Assembly: GCF_004320525.1 (NCBI RefSeq)
Contig: NZ_SIHX01000002.1
Span: 1-64,000 of the forward strand
From: Arthrobacter sp. S39
Lineage (GTDB): Bacteria > Actinomycetota > Actinomycetes > Actinomycetales > Micrococcaceae
Direction of reading: 5' to 3'
Length of the DNA stretch: 64,000 nucleotides
Below are positions 43,269 to 51,549 of this stretch, piece by piece (positions within the stretch are counted from its first letter, which is position 1; each line of letters begins with the position of its first letter). The notes beneath the pieces are model-generated. The model searched no databases. It saw nothing but the letters and a program-made list of their open reading frames with translations, and had not been told where the DNA came from. The translations under genes and the position numbers were made by a program.

Positions 43269-44705
43269 ATGTCCCACACCCCAGATCTCGTCATCGCCCA
43301 CGGCACCGTGGTCAACAGCTTCGGCCGGCAGGCCGCGCACGTGGTGGTCGACGGCGGCCGCATCACCCAGCTCGTCGACGCCTCCCAGCCCGTGCCCGCA
43401 GCCACCCGCACCGTGGACGCCAGCGGCCGGCTGGTGATTCCCGGCGGCGTTGACGCCCACTGCCACGTGGCCCAGGTGACCGGCCGCTTCCGCACCCTGG
43501 ACGACTACCGCACCACCTCCACGGCAGCGCTGTGGGGCGGCACCACCACCATCATCGACTTCGGCATTCCCCGCGACGCCCAGGAAACCCCGCTGGACGC
43601 GGTGCTGAACAAGAAACGTCTTGCCGCCGAATCACGCTGCGACGTGGCCCTGCACGGCTCCGTGGTCAGCTGGGACGAGACCGTGCCCTGGCAGCTGGAG
43701 CAGCTCGCCGCCGAAGGTGTGCGCTCCGTGAAGATGTACACCACCAACCGCGGCTCCACCATGGCCGACGGCGACACCATCCTGAAGGTCATGCGTGAAA
43801 TGGTCCGGCTGGACGGCCTCACCTACATCCACGCCGAGCACGACGCCATCATCGCCGACTGCACGGAACAGCACGCCGCGGACGGCCGCATCGGGATCGA
43901 ACACCTGCACCGCACCCGGCCGGAGCTGGCCGAGGAAACCTCCGTCAAGGAAACCCTCGCCATGGCCGAGTACACCGGAGCTCCCGTGTACTTCGTGCAC
44001 CAGTCAACCCCCGGGGCCGTGGACCTGGTCACCGAAGCCCGCGGGCGCGGCCAGGAAGCGTACTCCGAGACCTGCCCGCACTACCTGACCCTCGACGACA
44101 CCGTCTACGGCGGCGCCTTCCCCGAGTGGTACGCCTGCTGCCCGCCCATGCGCAGCGCCGAAACCGTGGCTGCCCTCAAGGAACGCCTCGCGGCCGGGGC
44201 CATCCACACCGTGGCATCGGACCACTCCTGCTACGACCTCTCGCAGAAACGCGAGCGCACCGACGACGTCCGCTTCATGCCGCACGGCCTCCCCGGCGTC
44301 GAGACCCGCATGCCCGTCACCTTCACCGCCCTCGTTTCCGAATCGGGCGGCTCCGTGGAGGACTTCGTGGAGGTCTTCTCCGCGGGCCCGGCCCGGATCA
44401 ACGCCCTGCCGCGCAAGGGCGCCATCGTGGAAGGGTTCGACGCCGACCTGGTCGTTTTCGATCCCGCTTCAGAACGCCTCGTCGACGGCGGCGCGCTGCA
44501 CATGGGTACTGATTTCTCGCCGTTCGAGGGGAAGGCACTGACCGGCTGGCCCGCCGTCGTCGTCTCCGCCGGGCGTGTGGTGGTGGACGGCGCCGGCTTC
44601 CAGGATCCCGGCCCTGTGGGCCGCTTCGTGGCCCGCAACGGCTTCACCGAACACCGCGACGCCCTGTCACCGCTGACCCCCGCACCCCTCTCAGCAGCAA
44701 AGTAG
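43269..44705 (+). CDS. Hydantoinase/dihydropyrimidinase-type cyclic amidohydrolase
   Basis: 478 residues, amidohydrolase superfamily (TIM barrel with a small beta domain at both ends). All metal-site residues are visible: His64-x-His66 in GGVDAHCHV, carbamylated Lys155 in SVKMYTT, His188 in YIHAEHD, His244 in YFVHQST and Asp318 in VASDHSCY. Members open hydantoins, dihydropyrimidines, allantoin or cyclic imides. AGGAGGACAACG precedes the ATG. Because the set lacks a carbamoylase but has an amidase, a cyclic imide or barbiturate-like substrate fits better than a hydantoin; this is inference. A stretch with two adjacent cysteines (WYACCPPM) is unusual but not at the known active site. Confidence 0.9.
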   Translation: MSHTPDLVIAHGTVVNSFGRQAAHVVVDGGRITQLVDASQPVPAATRTVDASGRLVIPGGVDAHCHVAQVTGRFRTLDDYRTTSTAALWGGTTTIIDFGIPRDAQETPLDAVLNKKRLAAESRCDVALHGSVVSWDETVPWQLEQLAAEGVRSVKMYTTNRGSTMADGDTILKVMREMVRLDGLTYIHAEHDAIIADCTEQHAADGRIGIEHLHRTRPELAEETSVKETLAMAEYTGAPVYFVHQSTPGAVDLVTEARGRGQEAYSETCPHYLTLDDTVYGGAFPEWYACCPPMRSAETVAALKERLAAGAIHTVASDHSCYDLSQKRERTDDVRFMPHGLPGVETRMPVTFTALVSESGGSVEDFVEVFSAGPARINALPRKGAIVEGFDADLVVFDPASERLVDGGALHMGTDFSPFEGKALTGWPAVVVSAGRVVVDGAGFQDPGPVGRFVARNGFTEHRDALSPLTPAPLSAAK

Positions 44706-44712
44706 GACCACC

Positions 44713-45441
44713 ATGCCTTCCGTAACACGCAAAACCCGCATCGGCATGATCGTGCCGTCCTCCAATACCTGCCTGGAGCCGCAGAGCTACCGCATCCTGG
44801 GCGACCGGGACGACGTCACCATCCACTTCACCCGGATCCCCGTCACCCGGATCGCCCTGGATGACTCCTCGGACAAGCAGTTTGATCCCGCCGTCATGCG
44901 CACCGCCGCCGGGCTGCTGGCCACGGCCGACGTGGATGTCATCGCCTGGAACGGCACGTCCGGCTCGTGGCTCGGCGCGGACCACGACCGGGAGCTGGTC
45001 GCCGAAATCACCGACGCGACCGGCATCCCGGCCACCACGTCCACGCTCGCGTACCTGGAGGCTTTCGAGTCCTTCGGCACGGAGCGGATCGGGCTTTTCA
45101 CGCCGTACACGGAGGACGTCAACCGCGCGGTCATGGACTCCTACCAGCGGGACGGCATCAAGACCATCGGCCACCGCGCCCTGGGGCTCAGCGACAACGA
45201 GTCGTTCGCCCGGGTCACGGACGACGAGATGCGGCCGGGTTCGCTGGAGCTGGCCGCAGCCCGGCCGGATGCCCTGGTCTACCTCTGCACCAACCTCTAC
45301 GGCGCCAACATCGCGGCGGAAGTGGAGGCAGAAACCGGCGTTCCGGTGCTGGACTCCGTGGCCGTGACACTGTGGCACTGCCTCAAACTTGCCGGGTCCC
45401 CCTTGCTCGCACCAAGGTGGGGCAGGCTGCTGGCCGGCTAA
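44713..45441 (+). CDS. Arylmalonate decarboxylase/maleate isomerase-like protein
   Basis: 242 residues, Asp/Glu racemase superfamily. The start IGMIVPSSNTCLEP is that of maleate cis-trans isomerases (PSSNT anion site). The first catalytic position is glycine, not cysteine (WNGTSGSW, Gly81-Thr82-Ser83), Tyr132 is in TPYTEDVN, and the second position has Cys192 in VYLCTNLYG. Gly-Thr-Ser, Tyr and one Cys are what I remember for Bordetella arylmalonate decarboxylase (G74, T75, S76, Y126, C188), which removes one carboxylate from malonates. So it may be a decarboxylase or an isomerase with changed chemistry. Last gene of the set, 7 bases after the amidohydrolase stop, before a strong terminator. 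Confidence 0.85.
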   Translation: MPSVTRKTRIGMIVPSSNTCLEPQSYRILGDRDDVTIHFTRIPVTRIALDDSSDKQFDPAVMRTAAGLLATADVDVIAWNGTSGSWLGADHDRELVAEITDATGIPATTSTLAYLEAFESFGTERIGLFTPYTEDVNRAVMDSYQRDGIKTIGHRALGLSDNESFARVTDDEMRPGSLELAAARPDALVYLCTNLYGANIAAEVEAETGVPVLDSVAVTLWHCLKLAGSPLLAPRWGRLLAG

Positions 45442-45498
45442 GACGCCCGGCAACCTGCAGGCCAGCGGCCTGCAGTTCCCGCAGCCCAGGCAAGAACC

Positions 45499-45533
45499 GA
45501 CGGCGGCCCGCCCACTGGGAGCGGGCCGCCGTC
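45499..45533 (+). terminator. Rho-independent terminator of the amide-block operon
   Basis: GACGGCGGCCCGC (45499-45511) pairs perfectly with GCGGGCCGCCGTC (45521-45533), followed by GAACCTTTAAAA. It lies between the last gene of the set and the convergent kinase gene. Confidence 0.85.
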
Positions 45534-45602
45534 GAACCTTTAAAATCTGTGCCCCGGAACTGCCTGCGCCCGGGCTGCCGGTGCGTTACGGCGGCCGGTG
45601 CG

Positions 45603-46520
45603 TTACATCCGGATTGTGAGGGCGGACGGCTCCAGGGTCATCAGGACATGCTTGCCCTCGCCCTCGTGGTCGCCGTCGAGCTGGTAGTCATCGTTGTGTT
45701 CGAGGGTGATCTCCACGGATTTGCCCTGGAAGTATTCAACCGAGGTGTCCTTGCCCTTCCCCTTGCCGATCATGCCGGCGATCACGGAGAACCAGCCGAG
45801 CTTTCCCCGGGGCGCCAGGACCACCACGTCGAGGAGGCCATCGTCCACCTTGGCGTCGGGGAAGATCTCCAGGCCGCCCTGGACCTTGCCGCAGTTGCCC
45901 ACCATCACGCTGCGGACGCGGCGGTGGACCACGTCCTTGCCGTCGATCTGGATGGTGGCCTTGACGGGCTTGCCGGGCAGGTTCCGGATGCCGGCGTCCA
46001 CGTAGGCCAGCCAGCCCACCTTGTCCTTGAGGTCCTCGTTGGTGTCGGCCATGATGGTGGCGTCGTAGCCCACGCCGGCCATCACCAGGAAGAGCTGCTC
46101 CTTGTCGGGGTCGTTCCGGCGGGCGCGGACGACGTCGATTTTCCGCTCGGTTCCCGTCAGGGCCCCGGCCATGGCACCGTCGAAGTCCGTGACGTCCATG
46201 CCCAGGTTGCGGGCCAGGAGGTTTCCCGTGCCGAAGGGGAGCAGGCCCATGGGCACGTCCCCGCCAGCGAGGACCTCGGCCACGCACCTAACGGTGCCGT
46301 CGCCGCCGGCGGCGATAACGACGGCGGCGCCCTGCTCAAGCGCCTCCTTCGCCTGGCCGACGCCCGGGTCCTCCTTGGTGGTTTCCAGCCAGATGGGCTC
46401 GCCCCAGCCGTTCTCCGAGCAGTGCTTCCCCGCCAGGGCACGCACGTCAACATCCACCGGCTTGGCGGGATTGATGATGATGGCCGCCCGCTTGGGGGCT
46501 TGGGAGCTGCTGTCAGTCAT
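45603..46520 (-). CDS. Diacylglycerol kinase/sphingosine kinase-family protein
   Basis: 305 residues. The catalytic-domain motif AAGGDGTVRCVAEVLAG (GGDGT at 72-76) and the second glycine motif LPFGTGNLLARNLG (GTGN at 97-100) are those of the DAGK catalytic domain, followed by the beta-sandwich C-terminal domain. Homologues phosphorylate lipid alcohols, or in mycobacteria help phosphatidylinositol mannoside metabolism; the substrate is not predictable. Its start is 48 bases from the small membrane protein gene on the same strand. Confidence 0.9.
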   Translation of the reverse strand: MTDSSSQAPKRAAIIINPAKPVDVDVRALAGKHCSENGWGEPIWLETTKEDPGVGQAKEALEQGAAVVIAAGGDGTVRCVAEVLAGGDVPMGLLPFGTGNLLARNLGMDVTDFDGAMAGALTGTERKIDVVRARRNDPDKEQLFLVMAGVGYDATIMADTNEDLKDKVGWLAYVDAGIRNLPGKPVKATIQIDGKDVVHRRVRSVMVGNCGKVQGGLEIFPDAKVDDGLLDVVVLAPRGKLGWFSVIAGMIGKGKGKDTSVEYFQGKSVEITLEHNDDYQLDGDHEGEGKHVLMTLEPSALTIRM

Positions 46521-46568
46521 GGAGTCCTCCGGCTGGCGTGGGATGTACGTCTGCAGTAAGCGTACTTC

Positions 46569-46802
46569 CTATTTTTGGGCTTCCTGGTTCCGTGCGTTGA
46601 TCCGGGACGACCGCACGATGGTGAACACACCGATGGCATCAACCACGGCGATGACAGCGATCATCCAGAACAGCCCCTGGCCTGCCACCAGGACCATGCC
46701 GATGACGCCGGTGACGACGGTCATGATGACCGGCATCAGCCAGACCGGACGGGCCGGCCGGGCTGCGGTGGACGCGTCGGGGGTGGTCTGCGGGTCGGTC
46801 AT
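46569..46802 (-). CDS. Small two-helix membrane protein of unknown function
   Basis: 77 residues: a polar N-terminus rich in Thr/Ala, then two hydrophobic helices (VWLMPVIMTVVTGVIGMVLV and LFWMIAVIAVVDAIGVFTIV) and a short basic C-terminus. No family recognised. It is between the diacylglycerol-kinase-type gene and the transhydrogenase operon, same strand. Codon use is like its neighbours, supporting a real gene. Confidence 0.65.
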   Translation of the reverse strand: MTDPQTTPDASTAARPARPVWLMPVIMTVVTGVIGMVLVAGQGLFWMIAVIAVVDAIGVFTIVRSSRINARNQEAQK

Positions 46803-46861
46803 GGGGTGGCTCCTCGCGAAATGTCGGGGCAGGTATCAGTCTTGATCCTACGATCCGCAGG

Positions 46862-48235
46862 CTACAGCGCCTTCACCGCGCCCAGCACCTTGGCCAGGGA
46901 ATCCTTGGCGTCGCCGAAGAGCAGGGAGGTCTGCGGTTCGTACAGCAGCTCGTTCTCGATTCCCGCGAATCCCGGCCGCATGGAGCGCTTCAGGAAAATC
47001 ACCTGGCGGGCGTCGGACACCTCCAGGATGGGCATGCCGTAGATCGGCGACCCGGAGGACGTCTTTGCAGCCGGGTTGACGACGTCGTTGGCGCCCACCA
47101 CCAGCGCCACGTCCGCCGTCCGGAACTCCGAGTTGATCTCGCCCATCTCCTTGAGCGACTCGTACGGCACGTTGGCCTCGGCCAGGAGCACGTTCATGTG
47201 CCCCGGCATCCGGCCCGCCACTGGGTGGATGGCGAAGTCCACCTCGATGCCGCGGGCCTCAAGGGCCAGCGCCAGTTCGGCGGCGGTGTGCTGTCCCTGC
47301 GCCACAGCCAGGCCGTAACCGGGCACGATGATCACCCGCTGCGCGTAGCCCAGCAGCACTGCGACGTCCTCTGCGCTGGAGGACCTGACGGGACGTTCGC
47401 TCACGGCGGTGGATCCCGCCGTCGAACCTCCCCGGAAGGCGCCGAACAGGATGCCTGCCACGCTGCGGCCCATCGCCGCGGCCATGGCCCGGGTGAGGAT
47501 GGTACCGGAGGCGCCCACGAGCGTGCCAGCCACCACCAGCAGGACGTTGCCCAGCACCACGCCGGACGCGGCCACCGCCAGGCCGGTGAACGCGTTCAGC
47601 AGCGAGATGACGATGGGCACGTCCGCGCCGCCCACCGGGAGCACCAGCAGCACTCCGGCGGCGAGGCCCAGGACCATCAGCAGCACCGCGAGCGGCAGGG
47701 AACCGGTCAGGACGACGGCGACGGCGGCACCCACCGCGGCGAGCAGCACCGCTGCCATCACCACCGGCAGTCCGGGGAACACGACGGGGCGGGTGGTCAT
47801 CAGCTCCTGGAGCTTGGCGAAAGTGACCCCGGATCCGGCGAAGGACACGGCTCCCACCAGGAGGGTGAAGACAATGGCGAGGCGCACCCACGGGTCCGCT
47901 GTGTGGCCGAGCTCCAGGAGTGCCACGAGGGCCGCGGCACCGCCGCCCACGCCGTTGAAGAGCGCCACGAGCTGGGGCATCTGGGTCATCTGTACGCGCC
48001 GGGCCACGGGTGCGGCCACGGCGGTGCCCACCGCGATGGCGCCGATGATCCAGGGAATGTTGTCCAGACGGGCGGACAGGAAGACCGTGATGACGGCCAA
48101 CAGCGCGCCGAAGGCACCCACCAGGTTTCCGCGGCGCGCGGTGCGTGGGGAGCTGAGGCCGCGCAGTGCAAGGATGAAAAACACGGCGGCTATGAGGTAG
48201 AGGAGGGAGGTCCAGACCGGATCGAGGAGGGTCAC
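46862..48235 (-). CDS. pntB: NAD(P) transhydrogenase subunit beta
   Basis: 457 residues: about nine membrane helices in the first ~270 residues (domain II beta part) and the NADP(H)-binding domain III at the C-terminus with VIIVPGYGLAVAQGQHTAAELA and a GANDVVNPAA stretch. With the alpha subunits it couples proton entry to hydride transfer from NADH to NADP. The GTG at 48235 was chosen because it overlaps the stop of pntAB by 4 bases (GTGA). Product NADPH could serve the 4-hydroxybenzoate hydroxylase and other biosynthesis. Confidence 0.95.
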   Translation of the reverse strand: MTLLDPVWTSLLYLIAAVFFILALRGLSSPRTARRGNLVGAFGALLAVITVFLSARLDNIPWIIGAIAVGTAVAAPVARRVQMTQMPQLVALFNGVGGGAAALVALLELGHTADPWVRLAIVFTLLVGAVSFAGSGVTFAKLQELMTTRPVVFPGLPVVMAAVLLAAVGAAVAVVLTGSLPLAVLLMVLGLAAGVLLVLPVGGADVPIVISLLNAFTGLAVAASGVVLGNVLLVVAGTLVGASGTILTRAMAAAMGRSVAGILFGAFRGGSTAGSTAVSERPVRSSSAEDVAVLLGYAQRVIIVPGYGLAVAQGQHTAAELALALEARGIEVDFAIHPVAGRMPGHMNVLLAEANVPYESLKEMGEINSEFRTADVALVVGANDVVNPAAKTSSGSPIYGMPILEVSDARQVIFLKRSMRPGFAGIENELLYEPQTSLLFGDAKDSLAKVLGAVKAL

Positions 48236-48552
48236 TGTCCTTCCCCCTTGCCCGCGGCTGCCTTGCCGGCGGCTTCCTTCCGGCCGTGGAACATGTGCAG
48301 CATCCGGTCGGTGACCACAAAGCCGCCCACCAGGTTGGCGGTAGCCAGCACCACGGCGAGCAGCGCCACGGCCAGGATCACCGGGTCGGCGGCCTGGCCC
48401 GCCACGATGATGGCGCCCACGAGGATGATGCCGTGGATGGCGTTCGCCCCGGACATCAGCGGTGTGTGCAGCGTGCTGGAGACCTTGGAAACCACTTCGA
48501 AGCCGACAAAAACGGCCAGCACGGTGACGGTCAGCAGGCTCATGCCGTCCAT
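48232..48552 (-). CDS. pntAB: NAD(P) transhydrogenase, small membrane subunit alpha-2
   Basis: 106 residues, three membrane helices, the domain II part that in E. coli is fused to PntA. The family motif KVSSTLHTPLMSGANAIHGI is present. Split alpha subunits (pntAA + pntAB + pntB) are the norm in actinobacteria and alpha-proteobacteria. Start overlaps the pntAA stop by one base and the stop overlaps the pntB GTG by four, so the three are translationally coupled. Confidence 0.94.
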   Translation of the reverse strand: MDGMSLLTVTVLAVFVGFEVVSKVSSTLHTPLMSGANAIHGIILVGAIIVAGQAADPVILAVALLAVVLATANLVGGFVVTDRMLHMFHGRKEAAGKAAAGKGEGQ

Positions 48553-49775
48553 CAGATTCCCCCCTCGCTGTGGACGCTGTCGACGTGGACGCCGTCGGCC
48601 TGGACCCTGGGTGAATGGTCGGGCAGCGCCGGGACGAGCGTGGCGAGGGCCTCCGCCGTGGGCAGGTGCCGCACCGCACCGTCGTGAGTGAGGCAGGCAC
48701 CGGCCACCACATCGTCGTCGAAATCGGGGGCGACCACACCGTCCCGGGTCATCAGGGCGAGCAGGTTGGCCACGTTCTTGGCGTAGAGGCGGGATGCATC
48801 CGAGGCCATCGCTGACGGCGCGTCCTTCAGCCCCACCAGCGTGACGTAGCCCTGCCCGTCCGCGGTGGGCACCAGGATGTCCTCGCCGGGAACGGATCCC
48901 TCCACATTGCCGCCGGTCTCCGCGGCGAGGTCGACGACGACGGAACCGGGCCGCATGGCCTGCACCATCTGGCGGCTCACCAGGAGCGGCGCGCGCCTGC
49001 CGGGGACTGCCGCCGTCGTAATCAGGACATCCGCCTGGGCGACGTGCGGTGCGAGAAGTTCACGCTGGAGGGCGCCGCGGTCGGCGCTGAGTTCGCGGGC
49101 GTAGCCGCCGGAGGCCTCTGCTGTTTCGAGGTCGAGCCTGATAAAGGTGCCGCCCATGGATGCGACCTCGTCCGCGGAGGCCGGGCGGATGTCGTTGGCG
49201 GAGACGCGGGCGCCGAGCCGTTTGGCGGTGCCGATGGCCTGCAGCCCGGCCACCCCGGCACCGAGCACCAGCACCCGGGCGGGCGGTACCGTTCCGGCGG
49301 CGGTCATGTAGAGGGGGAAGAAGCGCGGCAGGCGGATGGCGGCTTCCAGGACGCAGCGGTAGCCGGCCACCAGGGCCTGGGAGCTGAGGGCATCCATGGA
49401 CTGGGCGCGGGAGATGCGGGGCACCAGTTCCAGGGCGAAGGAGGTGACGCCGCCGTCAGCGAGCGCCTGGACGGTGGCCAGTTCGGACGACGGCGAGGCC
49501 ATCCCCACGGTGAAGGCGCCGGATTTCAGCGACTTGGCTGTCGCCGGATCCAGGGGGCGGACGTGGACCAGGATGTCCAGGTCGGCTGGGTCAAGGGCCG
49601 GGACTGTGGTGGCGCCGGCATGCATGTATTCGTGGTCGCTATGTCCGGCCGGGTCCCCTGCCCCCGACTCAATCAGCACGTCCAGGCCGAGTCCGGCCAG
49701 TTGCTTGACCGTCTCCGGGGTGGCGGCCACGCGCCGTTCACCCTCATGGCGTTCCCGCGGTATGCCCAGTTTCAC
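48552..49775 (-). CDS. pntAA: NAD(P) transhydrogenase subunit alpha-1, NAD-binding
   Basis: 407-residue soluble domain I of the transhydrogenase, alanine-dehydrogenase-like. Motifs: LGIPRERHEGERRVAATPET at the start, VLVLGAGVAGLQAIGTAKRL as the NAD fold, and VDLAAETGGNVEGS near residue 290. It binds NADH and passes hydride to domain III in PntB. First gene of the three-gene operon; a 186-base gap with a long hairpin separates it from the upstream IclR gene. Confidence 0.95.
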   Translation of the reverse strand: MKLGIPRERHEGERRVAATPETVKQLAGLGLDVLIESGAGDPAGHSDHEYMHAGATTVPALDPADLDILVHVRPLDPATAKSLKSGAFTVGMASPSSELATVQALADGGVTSFALELVPRISRAQSMDALSSQALVAGYRCVLEAAIRLPRFFPLYMTAAGTVPPARVLVLGAGVAGLQAIGTAKRLGARVSANDIRPASADEVASMGGTFIRLDLETAEASGGYARELSADRGALQRELLAPHVAQADVLITTAAVPGRRAPLLVSRQMVQAMRPGSVVVDLAAETGGNVEGSVPGEDILVPTADGQGYVTLVGLKDAPSAMASDASRLYAKNVANLLALMTRDGVVAPDFDDDVVAGACLTHDGAVRHLPTAEALATLVPALPDHSPRVQADGVHVDSVHSEGGI

Positions 49776-49897
49776 CCGCCAACTCCCCTCACAGCCGTGT
49801 GCGGCAGGGCCTCAGGGGTGGCGCCCGTCCGGTTGACCGGCGGGAACGTCGCGGAGCGGCACTGCTTCACGTAGTTGGCTAGAGTCTATGGCCCCCT

Positions 49898-49960
49898 GCG
49901 CGAACTGGCAGCTAATTCCCCCAGATTCGTGTTTTGGGGGTATTACGTGCCTGTTCGCGC
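49898..49960. repeat. Long hairpin repeat, family A, degenerate copy
   Basis: Arms 49898-49923 and 49935-49960 (26 bases) pair at about 22 positions around an 11-base loop. The outer part GCGCGAAC and the TAAT plus C-run match the hairpin at 50789-50854, so they are copies of one element. It begins 1 base after the stop codon of the IclR gene and could terminate it. Confidence 0.8.
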
Positions 49961-49961
49961 G

Positions 49962-50771
49962 CTACCCCCGGGCGGTCAGGTCCGCCGAGATGAGCTTTGC
50001 CGTAGCCACGATTTCCTTCGCCACCGAGGCAAGGTACGCCTCAGGGTCCGGCTGGGCAGCGACGGACTGGGCCTGCAGGGAAACGTTCACCGCGGCCACC
50101 ACCTTGGGTCCGTCCTGAACCGGGGCTGCCACGGACATCAGCCCAAGTTCCAGCTCCTGGTCCAGCAGGCACCAGCCCTGTGCGCGGACAGTGTCCAGGA
50201 CTGCGAGCAGTTCCTGGGGTGTGCCCAGCGCGCGGGGTGTCAGCGGCTTGATCTCCGCGGCGGCCACGTAGGCCTTCAGTTCGGCCGGCGGCAGCGCGGC
50301 CAGCAGCACCCTGCCCATCGACGTGGCATACGCCGGGAAGCGGGTACCCACGGTGATGCCCACATTCATGATCCGGCGCGTGGTCACCCGGGCGATGTAG
50401 GCGATGTCCGTGCCGTCCAGGACCGCGGCGGAGGTGGACTCCCCAAGCTTCAGTGACAGTTCCTCCAGGTGCGGCTGGGCAAGCTGCGGCAGCGACAGCC
50501 CGGAGAGGTAGGCGTAGCCGAGCTGGAGCACCTTGGCCGTCAGCGCGAAGGTCTTGCCGTCGGTGCGGACGTAGCCCAGTTCCACCAGCGTGTGCAGGAA
50601 GCGCCGGGCGGTGGCCCGGGTCAGGTCCGTGCGGGCCGCGACTTCGGTGAGCGTCATCAGGGGGTGATCCGTGTCGAAAGCACGGATCACGGCCAGCCCG
50701 CGCGCCAGCGACTGCACGTACTGGTCGCCCGCCTGCGGAGCGGCCTGCGTGTCTGCTGGTGCGTTGGTCAT
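49962..50771 (-). CDS. IclR-family regulator of the beta-ketoadipate pathway (PcaR type)
   Basis: 269 residues. Winged-helix part LTEVAARTDLTRATARRFLHTLVELGYV and an IclR ligand-binding domain (STSAAVLDGTDIAYIARV, AYATSMGRVLLAAL, GWCLLDQELELGLMSVAAPV), the last being typical of the PcaR/PcaU/PobR group that binds beta-ketoadipate or protocatechuate. It is downstream of pcaJ on the same strand, separated by a long hairpin. The ATG at 50771 (MTNAPADTQ) was chosen. It probably activates or represses the pcaHGBDC-FIJ genes. Confidence 0.9.
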   Translation of the reverse strand: MTNAPADTQAAPQAGDQYVQSLARGLAVIRAFDTDHPLMTLTEVAARTDLTRATARRFLHTLVELGYVRTDGKTFALTAKVLQLGYAYLSGLSLPQLAQPHLEELSLKLGESTSAAVLDGTDIAYIARVTTRRIMNVGITVGTRFPAYATSMGRVLLAALPPAELKAYVAAAEIKPLTPRALGTPQELLAVLDTVRAQGWCLLDQELELGLMSVAAPVQDGPKVVAAVNVSLQAQSVAAQPDPEAYLASVAKEIVATAKLISADLTARG

Positions 50772-50788
50772 GGTTACCAATCCTATTC

Positions 50789-50854
50789 GGCGCGAACTGG
50801 CACATAATCCCCTCAAATCAACGGGTTTGAGGGGATTACGTGCCAGTTCGCGCC
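50789..50854. repeat. Long hairpin repeat, family A, near-perfect copy
   Basis: Arms 50789-50817 and 50826-50854 (29 bases each) pair with a single mismatch around the 8-base loop TCAACGGG. It begins GGCGCGAACTGGCAC and ends with the reverse complement. It lies between pcaJ and the pcaR-type gene; a related, degenerate copy lies on the other side of that gene. Confidence 0.9.
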
Positions 50855-50867
50855 GGGGGTGGGGGTG

Positions 50868-51548
50868 TTAAGGTACGACGGCGGGGGCTGCTGTGAGCGG
50901 GACCGGCACCAGTTCCTGGAGCTCCTCCAGCGTGCAGCCGAAGGTCTCGCGGACCTGGACGCCGCCGGGCCCGGTGAGGAACACCGCCTTGTCGGTGTAC
51001 ACGCGGGTCACGCAGCCGACGCCGGTGAGCGGGTAGGTGCAGGCCTCCACGATCTTGGACGCGCCCTCGCGGGTCAGGAGCGTCATCATCACGAACACGT
51101 CCTTGGCGCCGGTGGCGAGGTCCATCGCGCCGCCCACGGCGGGGATGGCGTCCGGCGCGCCGGTGTGCCAGTTGGCGAGGTCGCCGGTGGCCGAGACCTG
51201 GAACGCGCCGAGCACGCAGATGTCCAGGTGCCCGCCGCGCATGATCGCGAACGAGTCGGCGTGGTGGAAGTAGGACGCCCCCGGGAGTTCGGTGACGGGG
51301 ATCTTGCCGGCGTTGATGAGGTCGCCGTCGATCTGCTCGCCCTTGGCTTCCGGGCCCATGCCCAGCATGCCGTTCTCGGTGTGCAGGGTGATGTCCCGGT
51401 CCGCGTTGAGGTAGTTGGAGACCAGGGTGGGCTGGCCGATGCCGAGGTTCACGAACGAGCCGGGCTTGATGTCCTTGGCCACGAGCCGGGCGAGGTCGTC
51501 ACGGCCCAGCGGCGTCGCGGATGTCTGGATGGAAGTTTCGATGCTCAT
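50868..51548 (-). CDS. pcaJ: 3-oxoadipate CoA-transferase subunit B
   Basis: 226 residues. Beta subunit with the catalytic Glu in LHTENGMLGMGP, which forms the CoA thioester intermediate; FVNLGIGQPTLVSNYL is the family's N-terminal motif. With subunit A it moves CoA from succinyl-CoA to 3-oxoadipate. It starts 1 base after the subunit A stop. The pathway continues with the thiolase encoded upstream. Confidence 0.94.
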   Translation of the reverse strand: MSIETSIQTSATPLGRDDLARLVAKDIKPGSFVNLGIGQPTLVSNYLNADRDITLHTENGMLGMGPEAKGEQIDGDLINAGKIPVTELPGASYFHHADSFAIMRGGHLDICVLGAFQVSATGDLANWHTGAPDAIPAVGGAMDLATGAKDVFVMMTLLTREGASKIVEACTYPLTGVGCVTRVYTDKAVFLTGPGGVQVRETFGCTLEELQELVPVPLTAAPAVVP

Positions 51549-51549
51549 C

